Below are positions 8,971-16,953 of a DNA stretch of 64,000 nucleotides, piece after piece. The position numbers were made by a program, and so were the translations under genes. The notes beneath the pieces were generated by a model. The model made no database searches. It was not told the origin of the DNA and saw only the letters and a program-made list of their open reading frames with translations. Position 1 is the stretch's first letter. The number at the start of each line of letters is the position of its first letter. Where the stretch lies: NCBI GenBank assembly GCA_033851265.1, contig JAWWOW010000006.1, positions 124,001 to 188,000 of the forward strand, in the 5' to 3' direction. This DNA comes from JAWWOW01 sp033851265. GTDB taxonomy: Bacteria > Actinomycetota > Actinomycetes > JAWWOW01.

Positions 8971-9851
8971 GGGTACCAAGCCACCAAATCACAGCACCGT
9001 CGAGGAATGTCTCCGTCCACCACTTCGTTTGGAGTGGCTCCTCGGCGCCACTCGTCGTGATGGGTTATTGCAGCATCTAGCGCACACGGCGGTCGAACCT
9101 TCACGTCGGCGTCCCGGAGTAAGTCCTCCGGTAGCACCAAGCATATAAACGGGGGCAAGGGGAGGGTCTTCGCCTTTATCGCGTCCCAAACATCGTCCGA
9201 TGCCTTGGCCTGGACCTGGTCGTGCGGGATCAGCCACGAGTATCGGGCGGAGATCAAGACCTCGTCGGGTTCTTCTACGAGGTCTTCGTTCAGGCGAGCT
9301 ACGCGCGCGCCGTCGCCGAGGGATTCCAGAACCAGGCGATATCGGTTTGGGTCATCTTCGAACGCTCGCATGGTGGACGCGCGTGCATAGTTGAAAATAT
9401 ATGTGTCGATGCCAACGAACCTGGCGTACGTGCAAGCCGGATCCTCTGCCTCATCCATCAGCTGTGGCCATGCGTCCAAGTAGATCTGCTCGAGCTCGAC
9501 CAGCACATCGTGATCGTCGAGGTTGACGTCGACGAGTAAATCCGCAGCTCGGTTTCGGTAGTCGGAGTCCAACTCGGTGTCATTCACTACCAGCTGCAAA
9601 GAGTCCCGCAGTTTGGCTTCCACGTGGGGATCGTACGCACTCGGGCGCGCTCGCCCACCCCCCTCAAGAAACAACGTTGACGCTCGTCCTGCTGCTCCGA
9701 GGCGCCGGCCGATGGACGGACCGGGGTCAGCCGGCGGTGCGGCGATCTCCGGCAATCCCTGGCTCCGCGCCGGCCGGCCATAGTCACGACTGAGGCGACA
9801 TTTCGCCCGGGTCATCCACCGCGCCTGTGGAGGCCCAGCAATAGCGGCCAT
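8967..9851 (-). CDS. Unknown protein, first gene of dGTPase operon
   Basis: 294 aa from ATG 9851, chosen because GTGAGG lies about 9 bases upstream. An in-frame GTG at 9866 is possible. The first about 70 aa are basic and Pro/Gly-rich. A helical, acidic domain follows (residues about 75-200: SDYRNRAADLLVD, YARFVGIDTYIFNYARAS), then a Trp/Leu/Pro-rich tail with LPLPPFICLVLPEDLL. There is no recognisable catalytic motif. Its stop overlaps the next start (ATGA). It begins the operon that reads away from the AT-rich region 9852-9954, opposite the ribbon-helix-helix-like gene. Confidence 0.55.
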   Translation of the reverse strand: MAAIAGPPQARWMTRAKCRLSRDYGRPARSQGLPEIAAPPADPGPSIGRRLGAAGRASTLFLEGGGRARPSAYDPHVEAKLRDSLQLVVNDTELDSDYRNRAADLLVDVNLDDHDVLVELEQIYLDAWPQLMDEAEDPACTYARFVGIDTYIFNYARASTMRAFEDDPNRYRLVLESLGDGARVARLNEDLVEEPDEVLISARYSWLIPHDQVQAKASDDVWDAIKAKTLPLPPFICLVLPEDLLRDADVKVRPPCALDAAITHHDEWRRGATPNEVVDGDIPRRCCDLVAWYP

Positions 9852-9954
9852 CGGGCACCACCTCACGCGCCTAAGTACCTTCGATAGGTTTAGACGCGAT
9901 ACAGATAGTAGTTATTAAATATTTAGCCTCTAGTCGACACGCCGGGTGGGTGAG
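9852..9954. promoter_or_regulatory. Divergent AT-rich promoter/operator region
   Basis: This region separates the leftward dGTPase operon from the rightward RHH/herA block. Bases 9880-9930 are strikingly AT-rich against the GC-rich surroundings and include the perfect palindrome TAAATATTTA (9916-9925). It is a plausible site for both promoters and for binding by the adjacent ribbon-helix-helix-like protein. No clear -35/-10 pair could be assigned with certainty. Confidence 0.45.
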
Positions 9955-10278
9955 ATGAGCGAAGAGCAGGCGGTGAGCCTGGACCCGGCATCGCCCGGGG
10001 CAGGGCCGCCCCGCAAGGCCGCAGCCATTACCTGGCCTTTGGCGGTCGATCGCAGACTTGACCAGCTGGTGCAGCTCGCCAACCAGGCAGGAGCCCGAAC
10101 CCAGCGAAGCGAACTCGCGGCCGCAATCATCGCAGGGGTGGCGCCGGACGCTCGCGGGCTACTCGACGCCGTGATCAGCTTTCGGACGCAGGACGTTCGA
10201 GACGTGATCCTGGGAGTGCCAAAGAGCGCGACCGCGGTACGAGTGCCCCGCTATGGGCGTGGACGCCGAAATTACTGA
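9955..10278 (+). CDS. Small ribbon-helix-helix-like DNA-binding protein
   Basis: 107 aa from ATG 9955, with the purine-rich GGGTGGGTGAG just upstream. A GTG nine bases earlier is the alternative start. After a Pro-rich N-terminus, residues about 26-63 (ITWPLAVDRRLDQLVQLA, then ARTQRSELAAAIIAG) have the strand-helix-helix pattern of RHH/Arc-type regulators. The C-terminus is basic (VPRYGRGRRNY). It is the first gene right of the AT-rich divergent region and is followed 195 bp later by herA. I infer an autoregulator of the two divergent blocks or an accessory DNA-binding factor. The family assignment rests on pattern only. Confidence 0.5.
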   Translation: MSEEQAVSLDPASPGAGPPRKAAAITWPLAVDRRLDQLVQLANQAGARTQRSELAAAIIAGVAPDARGLLDAVISFRTQDVRDVILGVPKSATAVRVPRYGRGRRNY

Positions 10279-10403
10279 TCACGGCTGGGACCTCAAGGGT
10301 GTCGGCGGTTGGTTGCCATCGTCCTGCGCGTCAGGCCATGACCCAGTCGGCAGCCGTAACACTTTCGTGACACGGGTGGGCCTTCTGCAGCATCGGACGG
10401 GCG

Positions 10404-10434
10404 TTGACAGCAAGGTCCGTATCCGTCGTAGCAG
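10404..10434 (+). promoter_or_regulatory. Candidate herA promoter
   Basis: A perfect TTGACA lies at 10404-10409. A TAGCAG-like element lies at 10429-10434, with 19-bp spacing, longer than ideal. This is 39 bases before the proposed TTG start and would give the HerA block its own promoter. The -10 is weak. Confidence 0.35.
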
Positions 10435-10472
10435 GGCTATACCGTACGAGTGACTTCGTGGAGGGAGCGTTC

Positions 10473-12254
10473 TTGACCGACGCGACGAGCGCCAAGCCCG
10501 CGAGTCCACCTGAGCCAGTGGGTCGGGTCCTGGGAACCGAGGACGCCACCCCGCTGCAGTTCTGGGTCGCGCTGCAGGCCGACGCGTACCTCCAGCTCGA
10601 TGACGTGGTGCTTACGGAACGCACCGTGCCCGGACGCGCACCCGTTGTTACGTCGGGCGTCGTGACGCAGGTCACCGCTCGTCACGAAGGTGCTCAGTTT
10701 GCCTCCGATGTGTTCCTCATCGAGGACGGCGTGCTACCTGCAGAGGTGCAGGAGGCAGCAGAGATCACCACCACGCGGGTCGAGCCGGAGATCTATGTGC
10801 CCCCACGCCCCGGCGCGACGGTGTTTCGAGCAGAAGGAGCGCAGCGCGATCGGGCGCTCTATTTCGATCAAATGGACCGGCAATTGCCGATGGGCTTAGG
10901 GAGGGACGGCAGACCGCTGTTCCTGAACTTCGACTTCGTAGACGGGACGCGAGGCGCGCACATTTCGATATCCGGCGTCAGCGGCGTCGCCACGAAGACC
11001 AGCTTCGCGACATGGCTGCTCTACTCGATCTTCCATTCGTCTGTGCTCGGGAAGGCAGCGCACAATGCCAAGGCGCTGATTTTCTCAGTGAAAGGCGAGG
11101 ATCTGCTGTTCCTCGATCACACCAACCTGAAGCTTGACGCAAGGGCACGCGACAGGTACTCCGCGATGGGCCTGCCAGCGGAACCATTTCGATCCATCTC
11201 GCTTTACGCACCGCCCTTACCTGGCGATAACACTGGGCGCCCGCACGTGACCTCTCGCCCAACTGGAGTGCAAGCGTTTTGGTGGACCTTGGCGGAGTTC
11301 TGCCAGGGCGAGCTGCTGCCGTTCGTGTTCGCCGACGCCGAGGACGAGCGCCACGGCTACGTAATGGTTATTCACCAAGTGGCCAACGTTCTGCGCCGCG
11401 ACGGCACACCCGGCGCCGACGGTACGTGGAGCATCGACGGTGAGACAGTCCGTACCTACGACCAACTCGTCGAACTCATCGAGAACCGACTTAACGACGA
11501 CGCCACCCGAACCACCTGGGCTGGGCCCGTCATGGGTCAAGGCACCATCAACGCGTTTATTCGCCGACTGCGTTCCTCACTCAGGCCGCTGCGGGCGCTG
11601 ATCCGCGCCGATCTGCGCGACATGCCGAAACGCGCTCTGAGCAGCGAGCACGGTCAGGTCACCGTCGTCGACTTGCACAACCTTCCCGAGCGCGGACAAC
11701 GTTTCGTGGTCGGTGTGACCCTCAAGAATGAGTTTGAACGCAAGGAAGCCGCAGGCCCTGGCAGCCTGCTGTTCACCATGCTCGATGAACTCAATAAGTA
11801 CGCCCCGCGCGAGGGCTCGAGCCCAATCAAAGACGTGCTGCTTGACATAGCCGAGAGGGGACGCAGCCTCGGCGTCATCCTGATCGGTGCCCAGCAAACC
11901 GCCAGCGAGGTTGAACGGCGGATCATTGCTAACAGCTCGATCCGCGTGGTCGGCCGCCTGGACTCGGCCGAGGCCGGTCGACCCGAGTACGGCTTCTTGC
12001 CGGCAAGTCAACGTCAGCGAGCCATGCTCGCCAAGCCGGGCACCATGTTCGTCTCCCAGCCCGAGATCCCGGTCCCCTTGGTCGTGGAGTTCCCGTTCCC
12101 AGCCTGGGCGACTCGTCGATCCGAACGGGGCGATGGACCACCCGCCGCCGCAACGGCCAACCTTCCAAAGGATGTCTTTGAGCTCGTCCCAGGGACCACA
12201 TCGGCCAACGCCCCACCCAGCAACGCCCCCGACAATGACCCGCCGCCGTTCTAG
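10473..12254 (+). CDS. herA: HerA-type hexameric DNA translocase ATPase
   Basis: About 593 aa from TTG 10473, chosen for the GGAGGGA at 10460-10466. The frame opens earlier at 10404, but that TTG forms part of a -35-like TTGACA. The N-terminal about 110 aa form the beta-rich HAS-barrel-like part, followed by a HerA/FtsK-class ATPase. The P-loop SGVSGVATKTS (about residues 167-177) departs from the textbook form yet keeps K-T. Walker B-like LLFTMLDELNKYAP and a sensor region GVILIGAQQTASEVERRI follow. HerA pumps DNA into or past the NurA nuclease for end resection. Here it leads herA-mre11-rad50-nurA, 66 bp before the next gene. Confidence 0.85.
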   Translation: MTDATSAKPASPPEPVGRVLGTEDATPLQFWVALQADAYLQLDDVVLTERTVPGRAPVVTSGVVTQVTARHEGAQFASDVFLIEDGVLPAEVQEAAEITTTRVEPEIYVPPRPGATVFRAEGAQRDRALYFDQMDRQLPMGLGRDGRPLFLNFDFVDGTRGAHISISGVSGVATKTSFATWLLYSIFHSSVLGKAAHNAKALIFSVKGEDLLFLDHTNLKLDARARDRYSAMGLPAEPFRSISLYAPPLPGDNTGRPHVTSRPTGVQAFWWTLAEFCQGELLPFVFADAEDERHGYVMVIHQVANVLRRDGTPGADGTWSIDGETVRTYDQLVELIENRLNDDATRTTWAGPVMGQGTINAFIRRLRSSLRPLRALIRADLRDMPKRALSSEHGQVTVVDLHNLPERGQRFVVGVTLKNEFERKEAAGPGSLLFTMLDELNKYAPREGSSPIKDVLLDIAERGRSLGVILIGAQQTASEVERRIIANSSIRVVGRLDSAEAGRPEYGFLPASQRQRAMLAKPGTMFVSQPEIPVPLVVEFPFPAWATRRSERGDGPPAAATANLPKDVFELVPGTTSANAPPSNAPDNDPPPF

Positions 12255-12320
12255 CGCCCCGGGGCGGGGACTCAGCCGGTCCCATGCCCGGCATGACCAT
12301 TCGCGAACGGCGAGGCCGTC

Positions 12321-13502
12321 GTGAGAATCCTGCACACCTCGGATTGGCATATCGGCAAGGTCCTCAAAGGTCACAGTCGGATGGACGAGCAGAAGGCCGT
12401 CATGGCCGAGATCATCGAAATCTCCGACGCCGCTCAGGTCGATCTGATTCTCATCCCGGGCGATCTGTACGACACCGCGGCTCCAACGCCGGAAGCACAA
12501 CAACTTGTGGTGGAGACTCTGCTCGCGCTCGCACAAACTGGTGCCCGTGTAATCGCGATGGCTGGCAACCACGACAACGCCCGCACATTCGATGCCTACC
12601 GTCCGCTGATGGCCGCCGCCAAGATCGAACTGTTGGGAACACCTCGCGGCGCAACCGACGGCGGTGTCATCGAGGTGATAACTCGAAGTGGCGAGGGCGC
12701 CCGAGTCGCTGCCTTGCCGTTTCTCTCCCAGAAGTATGCGGTCCGCGCAGCGCAAATCGTCTCCGGCACAGCGATGGATAACACCAGCCGCTACGACGAA
12801 GTCATCCGACGAATGGTCGGTTCTCTAACCGACGAATTCGGCGACGACACGGTAAATATTTTGATGGCGCACCTCACTGTCACGAACGGCCAGATGGGCG
12901 GAGGCGAACTTGCTGCGCACACCATCTTCGAGTATCACGTGCCTGCGCAGGCCTTCCCCGAGAGCGCCCATTACGTCGCACTCGGTCATCTGCACCGCAC
13001 GCAATCACTTCCGGCCGCCTGCCCAGTCCACTACTGCGGCAGTCCCATAGCCATCGACTTCGGCGAACAAGACAACACGCGCAACGTGCTGCTCGTCGAG
13101 GCCACCGCCAACACCCCCGCCGTAGTCTCGCCTCAGACCCTCGCTCACGGCCGCGTCCTGCGCACTATCACCGGAACTCTTGACGAGCTCGCTGGCACTG
13201 CGGACGGCCTCGCTGACTGCTGGCTACGCGTCGTGCTTAAGGAGAAGAGCCGCGCGGGTCTCCGCGAACAAGTGCAGGAACTCTTGCCCGGAACACTTGA
13301 GCTGCGTATCCACCCCGACTTTCAGGCCAGCGCGGTTGCGACACCGTCAACCACCCGGCAATTGACTGACCGCACTCCCGCACAAATGTTCGACGCCTAT
13401 CTCAGCGAGCAGGGAGTCGAGGACCCGCGCCTCGGATCGCTCTTCCGCGAACTTCACGACGAGTACGCCAACAACAGCGGCGCATCCGACCAGGCTGTTT
13501 GA
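12321..13502 (+). CDS. sbcD: Mre11/SbcD-type nuclease
   Basis: 393 aa, start GTG 12321. All calcineurin-like phosphoesterase motifs are visible: HTSDWHIGK (residues 5-13), PGDLYDTA, AGNHDNA, AHLTVTN and GHLHR. Together with the Rad50/SbcC partner encoded 16 bp downstream, it should form the dsDNA 3'-5' exonuclease and hairpin endonuclease complex. Compared with generic SbcD it is of normal length and appears intact. Its place after herA and before rad50 and nurA copies the archaeal arrangement, which suggests specialised use in this cluster and not the housekeeping SbcCD role. Confidence 0.9.
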   Translation: MRILHTSDWHIGKVLKGHSRMDEQKAVMAEIIEISDAAQVDLILIPGDLYDTAAPTPEAQQLVVETLLALAQTGARVIAMAGNHDNARTFDAYRPLMAAAKIELLGTPRGATDGGVIEVITRSGEGARVAALPFLSQKYAVRAAQIVSGTAMDNTSRYDEVIRRMVGSLTDEFGDDTVNILMAHLTVTNGQMGGGELAAHTIFEYHVPAQAFPESAHYVALGHLHRTQSLPAACPVHYCGSPIAIDFGEQDNTRNVLLVEATANTPAVVSPQTLAHGRVLRTITGTLDELAGTADGLADCWLRVVLKEKSRAGLREQVQELLPGTLELRIHPDFQASAVATPSTTRQLTDRTPAQMFDAYLSEQGVEDPRLGSLFRELHDEYANNSGASDQAV

Positions 13503-13518
13503 CGTCCCAGGAGCATTT

Positions 13519-15942
13519 ATGCGTCCCGTTCACCTCGATCTCGACGGATTCGGCATCTTCCGCCAGGCCGCCCACGTCGATTTCGTCGACGCAGACTACT
13601 TCGCCCTTATCGGCCCGACCGGCTCCGGTAAGACCACCGTCATCGACGGAATCACTTTCGCCCTGTACGGAACCTGCCCCCGTTGGGACGACCGTCGCAT
13701 CGTGGCGAATGCCCTCGCTCCGACAAGCAACCGAGCGCTCGTCCGACTTCTCTTTGACCTTCGCGGACAGCGCTACGTCATCGTTCGCGAACTCCGACGG
13801 ACGAAGAGCGGCAAGGTAGACCAGGCGGAAACCCGGTTGGAACGACTCGACGACCCATCCGCATTCGGGGGTCCGGAGGACCCAACCATTGTTCTCGCCG
13901 GCGCTGCCGACGAGATCCTTGACTGGGTCGAAGAACACGTCATGCCGTATGAGCAGTTCACGACTTGTGTCGTCCTCCCGCAAGGCAAGTTCGCCGACTT
14001 CCTGCATGAGAAGCCCGCAGTTCGAGAGAAGATGTTGATCGATCTTCTGGGTTTGGGCCTCTACGAGAAGTTGCAACAGATGGCTAACACGCGGGCCACC
14101 AGCAACGAAGCCGCCGCTGCCGCGCTCGAGAGTCGTCTCACGACGCTCGCTGTCACGCAGGAAGAGGTCGAAGCAGCGACCAATCGGGTGAGCAACCTCG
14201 CCACGCTGCTCGCTCAAGTCCACCTGCGTCTACCAAAGCTCGAGCGCAGTCTGAAGCAGCGCGACGAGCTCGCCGAGAAGGCCGATCAACTCCATGACGA
14301 CGTTGCGGCACTGAGCAAGGTCAAGCCACCCAAGGGCCTCGACGTCGTCGCGGCCAGGCACGCGGACGCTGCGAAAGTCGCGAAACTCGCGGCAAGTGCA
14401 GTCGCGAAAGCAGAGAAACGTGAAGAAACCGCACGGGCCGCCGTCCAAGACGCACCACCGCGCGAGCCACTAGCCACGGCACGGGCCGCACACCAAGAAC
14501 ACGCTGTCTTGAGCAAGCAGACTTCAAGTCTGCGAAAGGAAGTGGCGGCAAACAAGAAGATGGTGACTGCGGCGTCAAAGCTACTCGCCGAGGCGGAATC
14601 CCGTCAGGACCAAGCTCAGCAGCACCGCGACCACATGACAATCCGACATGCTGCGAGCGAGCTGCGGAGCAAGCTCTCAGCTGGTGAGCTGTGCCCGATC
14701 TGCGAACAGATCGTTATCGATCTACCGCCCGCACTCGACGCATCTGACCTAGTGGACGCACAAGCCCAACTCAAGGAAGCCATCGAGTTAGCCAAGGCCG
14801 CCCGAACTGAGCTCAGCAACGCTGCAAACGCACACACGGCAGCGCAGAGCGCTGTGCAAAGTCACGACAAGCGGCTGGCCGCACTGGCTCAAGTCATCGG
14901 CGAACATCCCGACCCCAAGGCCATCGACGCGGCGCTCAGCAAACTCGACACTCTCGCCGCCGCGCATACTACTGCACTAGAGGCGCTTTCCGAACAGAAC
15001 GCAAAACGACGAGAAGCTGAAGCGGTCCTAACGAAAACACAGTCGGAACTCACCAACGCAAGACGAACACTCGACGCTGTTCGCGATCCGTTGGTCGCCC
15101 TCGGGGCTCCCGCGCTGCCCGAGGATCTCGTGTCGGCCTGGGACAAGCTCGTTAAGTTCGCGGAGACAAAGAGGGGCGCCGTCCACGACCAGTTGACGGA
15201 CCTTAGCGCCAAGCAGTCAACACTGGAGAAGACACTCGAGCGCCAACAGCGCGAACTAAGCGAACTGCTTGCATCCGAGAACCTGACCATGGATGCACGG
15301 GGACTCGCGGGCGTAGAAGCTCTCGTCGTTGCCACTCACGAACGGGCCATAGCGCAGGTTGCAACGCTCAAATCCCGACAAGATGAACACGCGCGGATCA
15401 CGGCCGAAGCCCAAGATCACCGTGAGCGACAGCAGATCGCCAGAACGCTCGGCCGACTCCTTGGCGCCGCACAGATTCGCCGCTGGCTGCTTCAGGAAGG
15501 AGTACAAGTCCTCATCGCCGACGGCTCTTCGATTCTGATGGAGCTTTCGGGCGGACAGTACGAGCTGCGTAGCGACGATAAGGGTGTATTTGAAATCGTC
15601 GATCACAATGATGCAGACAGCCTCAGGCCGGTCAAGACGCTCTCAGGCGGGGAAACGTTCCAAGCCTCGCTTGCTCTCGCACTGGCCTTGTCTCGACAGC
15701 TCGCCGGCATCTCGACGAGCCACAGCAGCCTCGATTCGATATTCCTCGACGAAGGCTTCGGCAGCCTGGACGCCGCCACACTAGATACGGTCGCCGCGAC
15801 GTTGGAAGGGCTCGCCGCCGGCGGCGATCGCATGGTCGGTCTGGTAACGCATGTGCCCGCCCTCGCCGACCGGGTGCCCGTCCGCTATGAACTTGCCAAG
15901 ACCAGCACCGGCGCGACAGTCACGCGAACGGCACTCACATGA
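13519..15942 (+). CDS. sbcC: Rad50/SbcC-type SMC ATPase
   Basis: 807 aa from ATG 13519 with AGGAG eight bases upstream. Walker A is GPTGSGKT (residues 32-39). Long Ala/Glu/Arg-rich coiled coils occupy about 180-640, broken at the zinc hook CPIC (residues 392-395). The C-terminal ABC signature is LSGGETFQASLALALA, and Walker B is SIFLDEGFGSLD. It is shorter than E. coli SbcC (about 1050 aa) and close to archaeal Rad50 length. It regulates the Mre11 nuclease on DNA ends. Its stop overlaps the nurA start (ATGA), so the two are translationally coupled. Confidence 0.92.
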   Translation: MRPVHLDLDGFGIFRQAAHVDFVDADYFALIGPTGSGKTTVIDGITFALYGTCPRWDDRRIVANALAPTSNRALVRLLFDLRGQRYVIVRELRRTKSGKVDQAETRLERLDDPSAFGGPEDPTIVLAGAADEILDWVEEHVMPYEQFTTCVVLPQGKFADFLHEKPAVREKMLIDLLGLGLYEKLQQMANTRATSNEAAAAALESRLTTLAVTQEEVEAATNRVSNLATLLAQVHLRLPKLERSLKQRDELAEKADQLHDDVAALSKVKPPKGLDVVAARHADAAKVAKLAASAVAKAEKREETARAAVQDAPPREPLATARAAHQEHAVLSKQTSSLRKEVAANKKMVTAASKLLAEAESRQDQAQQHRDHMTIRHAASELRSKLSAGELCPICEQIVIDLPPALDASDLVDAQAQLKEAIELAKAARTELSNAANAHTAAQSAVQSHDKRLAALAQVIGEHPDPKAIDAALSKLDTLAAAHTTALEALSEQNAKRREAEAVLTKTQSELTNARRTLDAVRDPLVALGAPALPEDLVSAWDKLVKFAETKRGAVHDQLTDLSAKQSTLEKTLERQQRELSELLASENLTMDARGLAGVEALVVATHERAIAQVATLKSRQDEHARITAEAQDHRERQQIARTLGRLLGAAQIRRWLLQEGVQVLIADGSSILMELSGGQYELRSDDKGVFEIVDHNDADSLRPVKTLSGGETFQASLALALALSRQLAGISTSHSSLDSIFLDEGFGSLDAATLDTVAATLEGLAAGGDRMVGLVTHVPALADRVPVRYELAKTSTGATVTRTALT

Positions 15943-16937
15943 GCGCACCTGGTTCGGACCCAGCCGTGACCCCCGATCGGATGCGCTTCGATATCGACGC
16001 ATGGGACCCCGGCTATGGCAGCTCGAGGGATGGCACGGACGACCTCGACCCCAGCAGCGCCCAAGTCCGAATCAACATCGAAGCTAGCCCACGTGACTGG
16101 GCCGCCGTACAACCGTGCGACGTCGAGAGACCAACTCACGTCTTGTTCGTCGACGGCGTTCGACGCATCGATGCGCGTGTATGGGTGCACCAACCCGACG
16201 GAGCAGCCGTGCCGGGTATCGCCGCGTCATATGCCGCCGGCGTCGTCTGTTGCACCGCGGATCGGGCAACCATGCTCACGTCGGACGTACGTCGCGGCCT
16301 CTTTACCGCGGCTGCCGACGCGCAGGGAATAGACACCCGGGCCGGTTCCTATCCCTTGCGGCCGTCGCACGACAGCAGCATCGAAGAACTGTCGCTAGCG
16401 TTGCAAAGACGGCTCGCAGACAGTGAAGTAGATGTCAGCAATAACGCGCGTGCCCAACTCGCTGATCGCGACCCTGCCACCGTCGACATCGACCTGCTCG
16501 TGGTCGACGGACCGCTGCGCGGGCGCACCCACCTCCCGCGCGTTCTGGGCCTAGTCAAGACGCATCGCGCCACGTACCTGGCTGAAGAACAGAGCGCCCT
16601 GATCACGACCCTTGCGGCCGGCGAGCGCACCCCGGTCTTTCTCATCGGTACCAGTTGGGACCGCTACAGCTGGTACTTGCGACTGCCATGCCCCCCGGGT
16701 CAACCCTGGGCCGGCGTCGTGCGTGTAGAGGCGCCCGCAGAACTCGACGCCGCAGCCGCGATCGCGCTTGCCGACCTCTCACAAGTCGTCCTGTGCAGAT
16801 ATGCCTCATGTGAATACAAGGACACACGCGCCCCGCAGAACCTCTACCCGATCGGCGGACTCGAACGCGCACTTCGCAGACGGCTTGGCGACCCTGCCCT
16901 GCTCTATCGCGCCCTACGTGCCGCGGCGCAGGCCTAA
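15939..16937 (+). CDS. nurA: NurA-domain nuclease
   Basis: 332 aa. Two conserved acidic motifs of NurA nucleases are visible: LFVDGVRRID (Asp72), and VVDGPLRG (Asp190) in the middle, followed by GLVKTHR. A later block, AGERTPVFLIG, leads to RYSWYLRLP. NurA is an RNase H-like Mn-dependent 5'-3' nuclease that works with HerA. The ATGA overlap with rad50/sbcC and the herA-mre11-rad50-nurA order strongly support the call despite low motif identity. The C-terminus (about 270-332) carries the PQNLYPIGGLE segment typical of NurA ends. Confidence 0.8.
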   Translation: MSAPGSDPAVTPDRMRFDIDAWDPGYGSSRDGTDDLDPSSAQVRINIEASPRDWAAVQPCDVERPTHVLFVDGVRRIDARVWVHQPDGAAVPGIAASYAAGVVCCTADRATMLTSDVRRGLFTAAADAQGIDTRAGSYPLRPSHDSSIEELSLALQRRLADSEVDVSNNARAQLADRDPATVDIDLLVVDGPLRGRTHLPRVLGLVKTHRATYLAEEQSALITTLAAGERTPVFLIGTSWDRYSWYLRLPCPPGQPWAGVVRVEAPAELDAAAAIALADLSQVVLCRYASCEYKDTRAPQNLYPIGGLERALRRRLGDPALLYRALRAAAQA

Positions 16938-16953
16938 CCCCAAGGCTCGTTCA

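Noticed and set aside
10404..10472. HerA start at TTG 10404
   Set aside because: The codon belongs to a TTGACA promoter element and has no ribosome site; TTG 10473 has GGAGGGA upstream.
12321..15942. Ordinary housekeeping sbcCD
   Set aside because: The pair is flanked by herA and nurA in archaeal order on a mobile island, and Rad50 is short; a housekeeping role is less likely, though not excluded.
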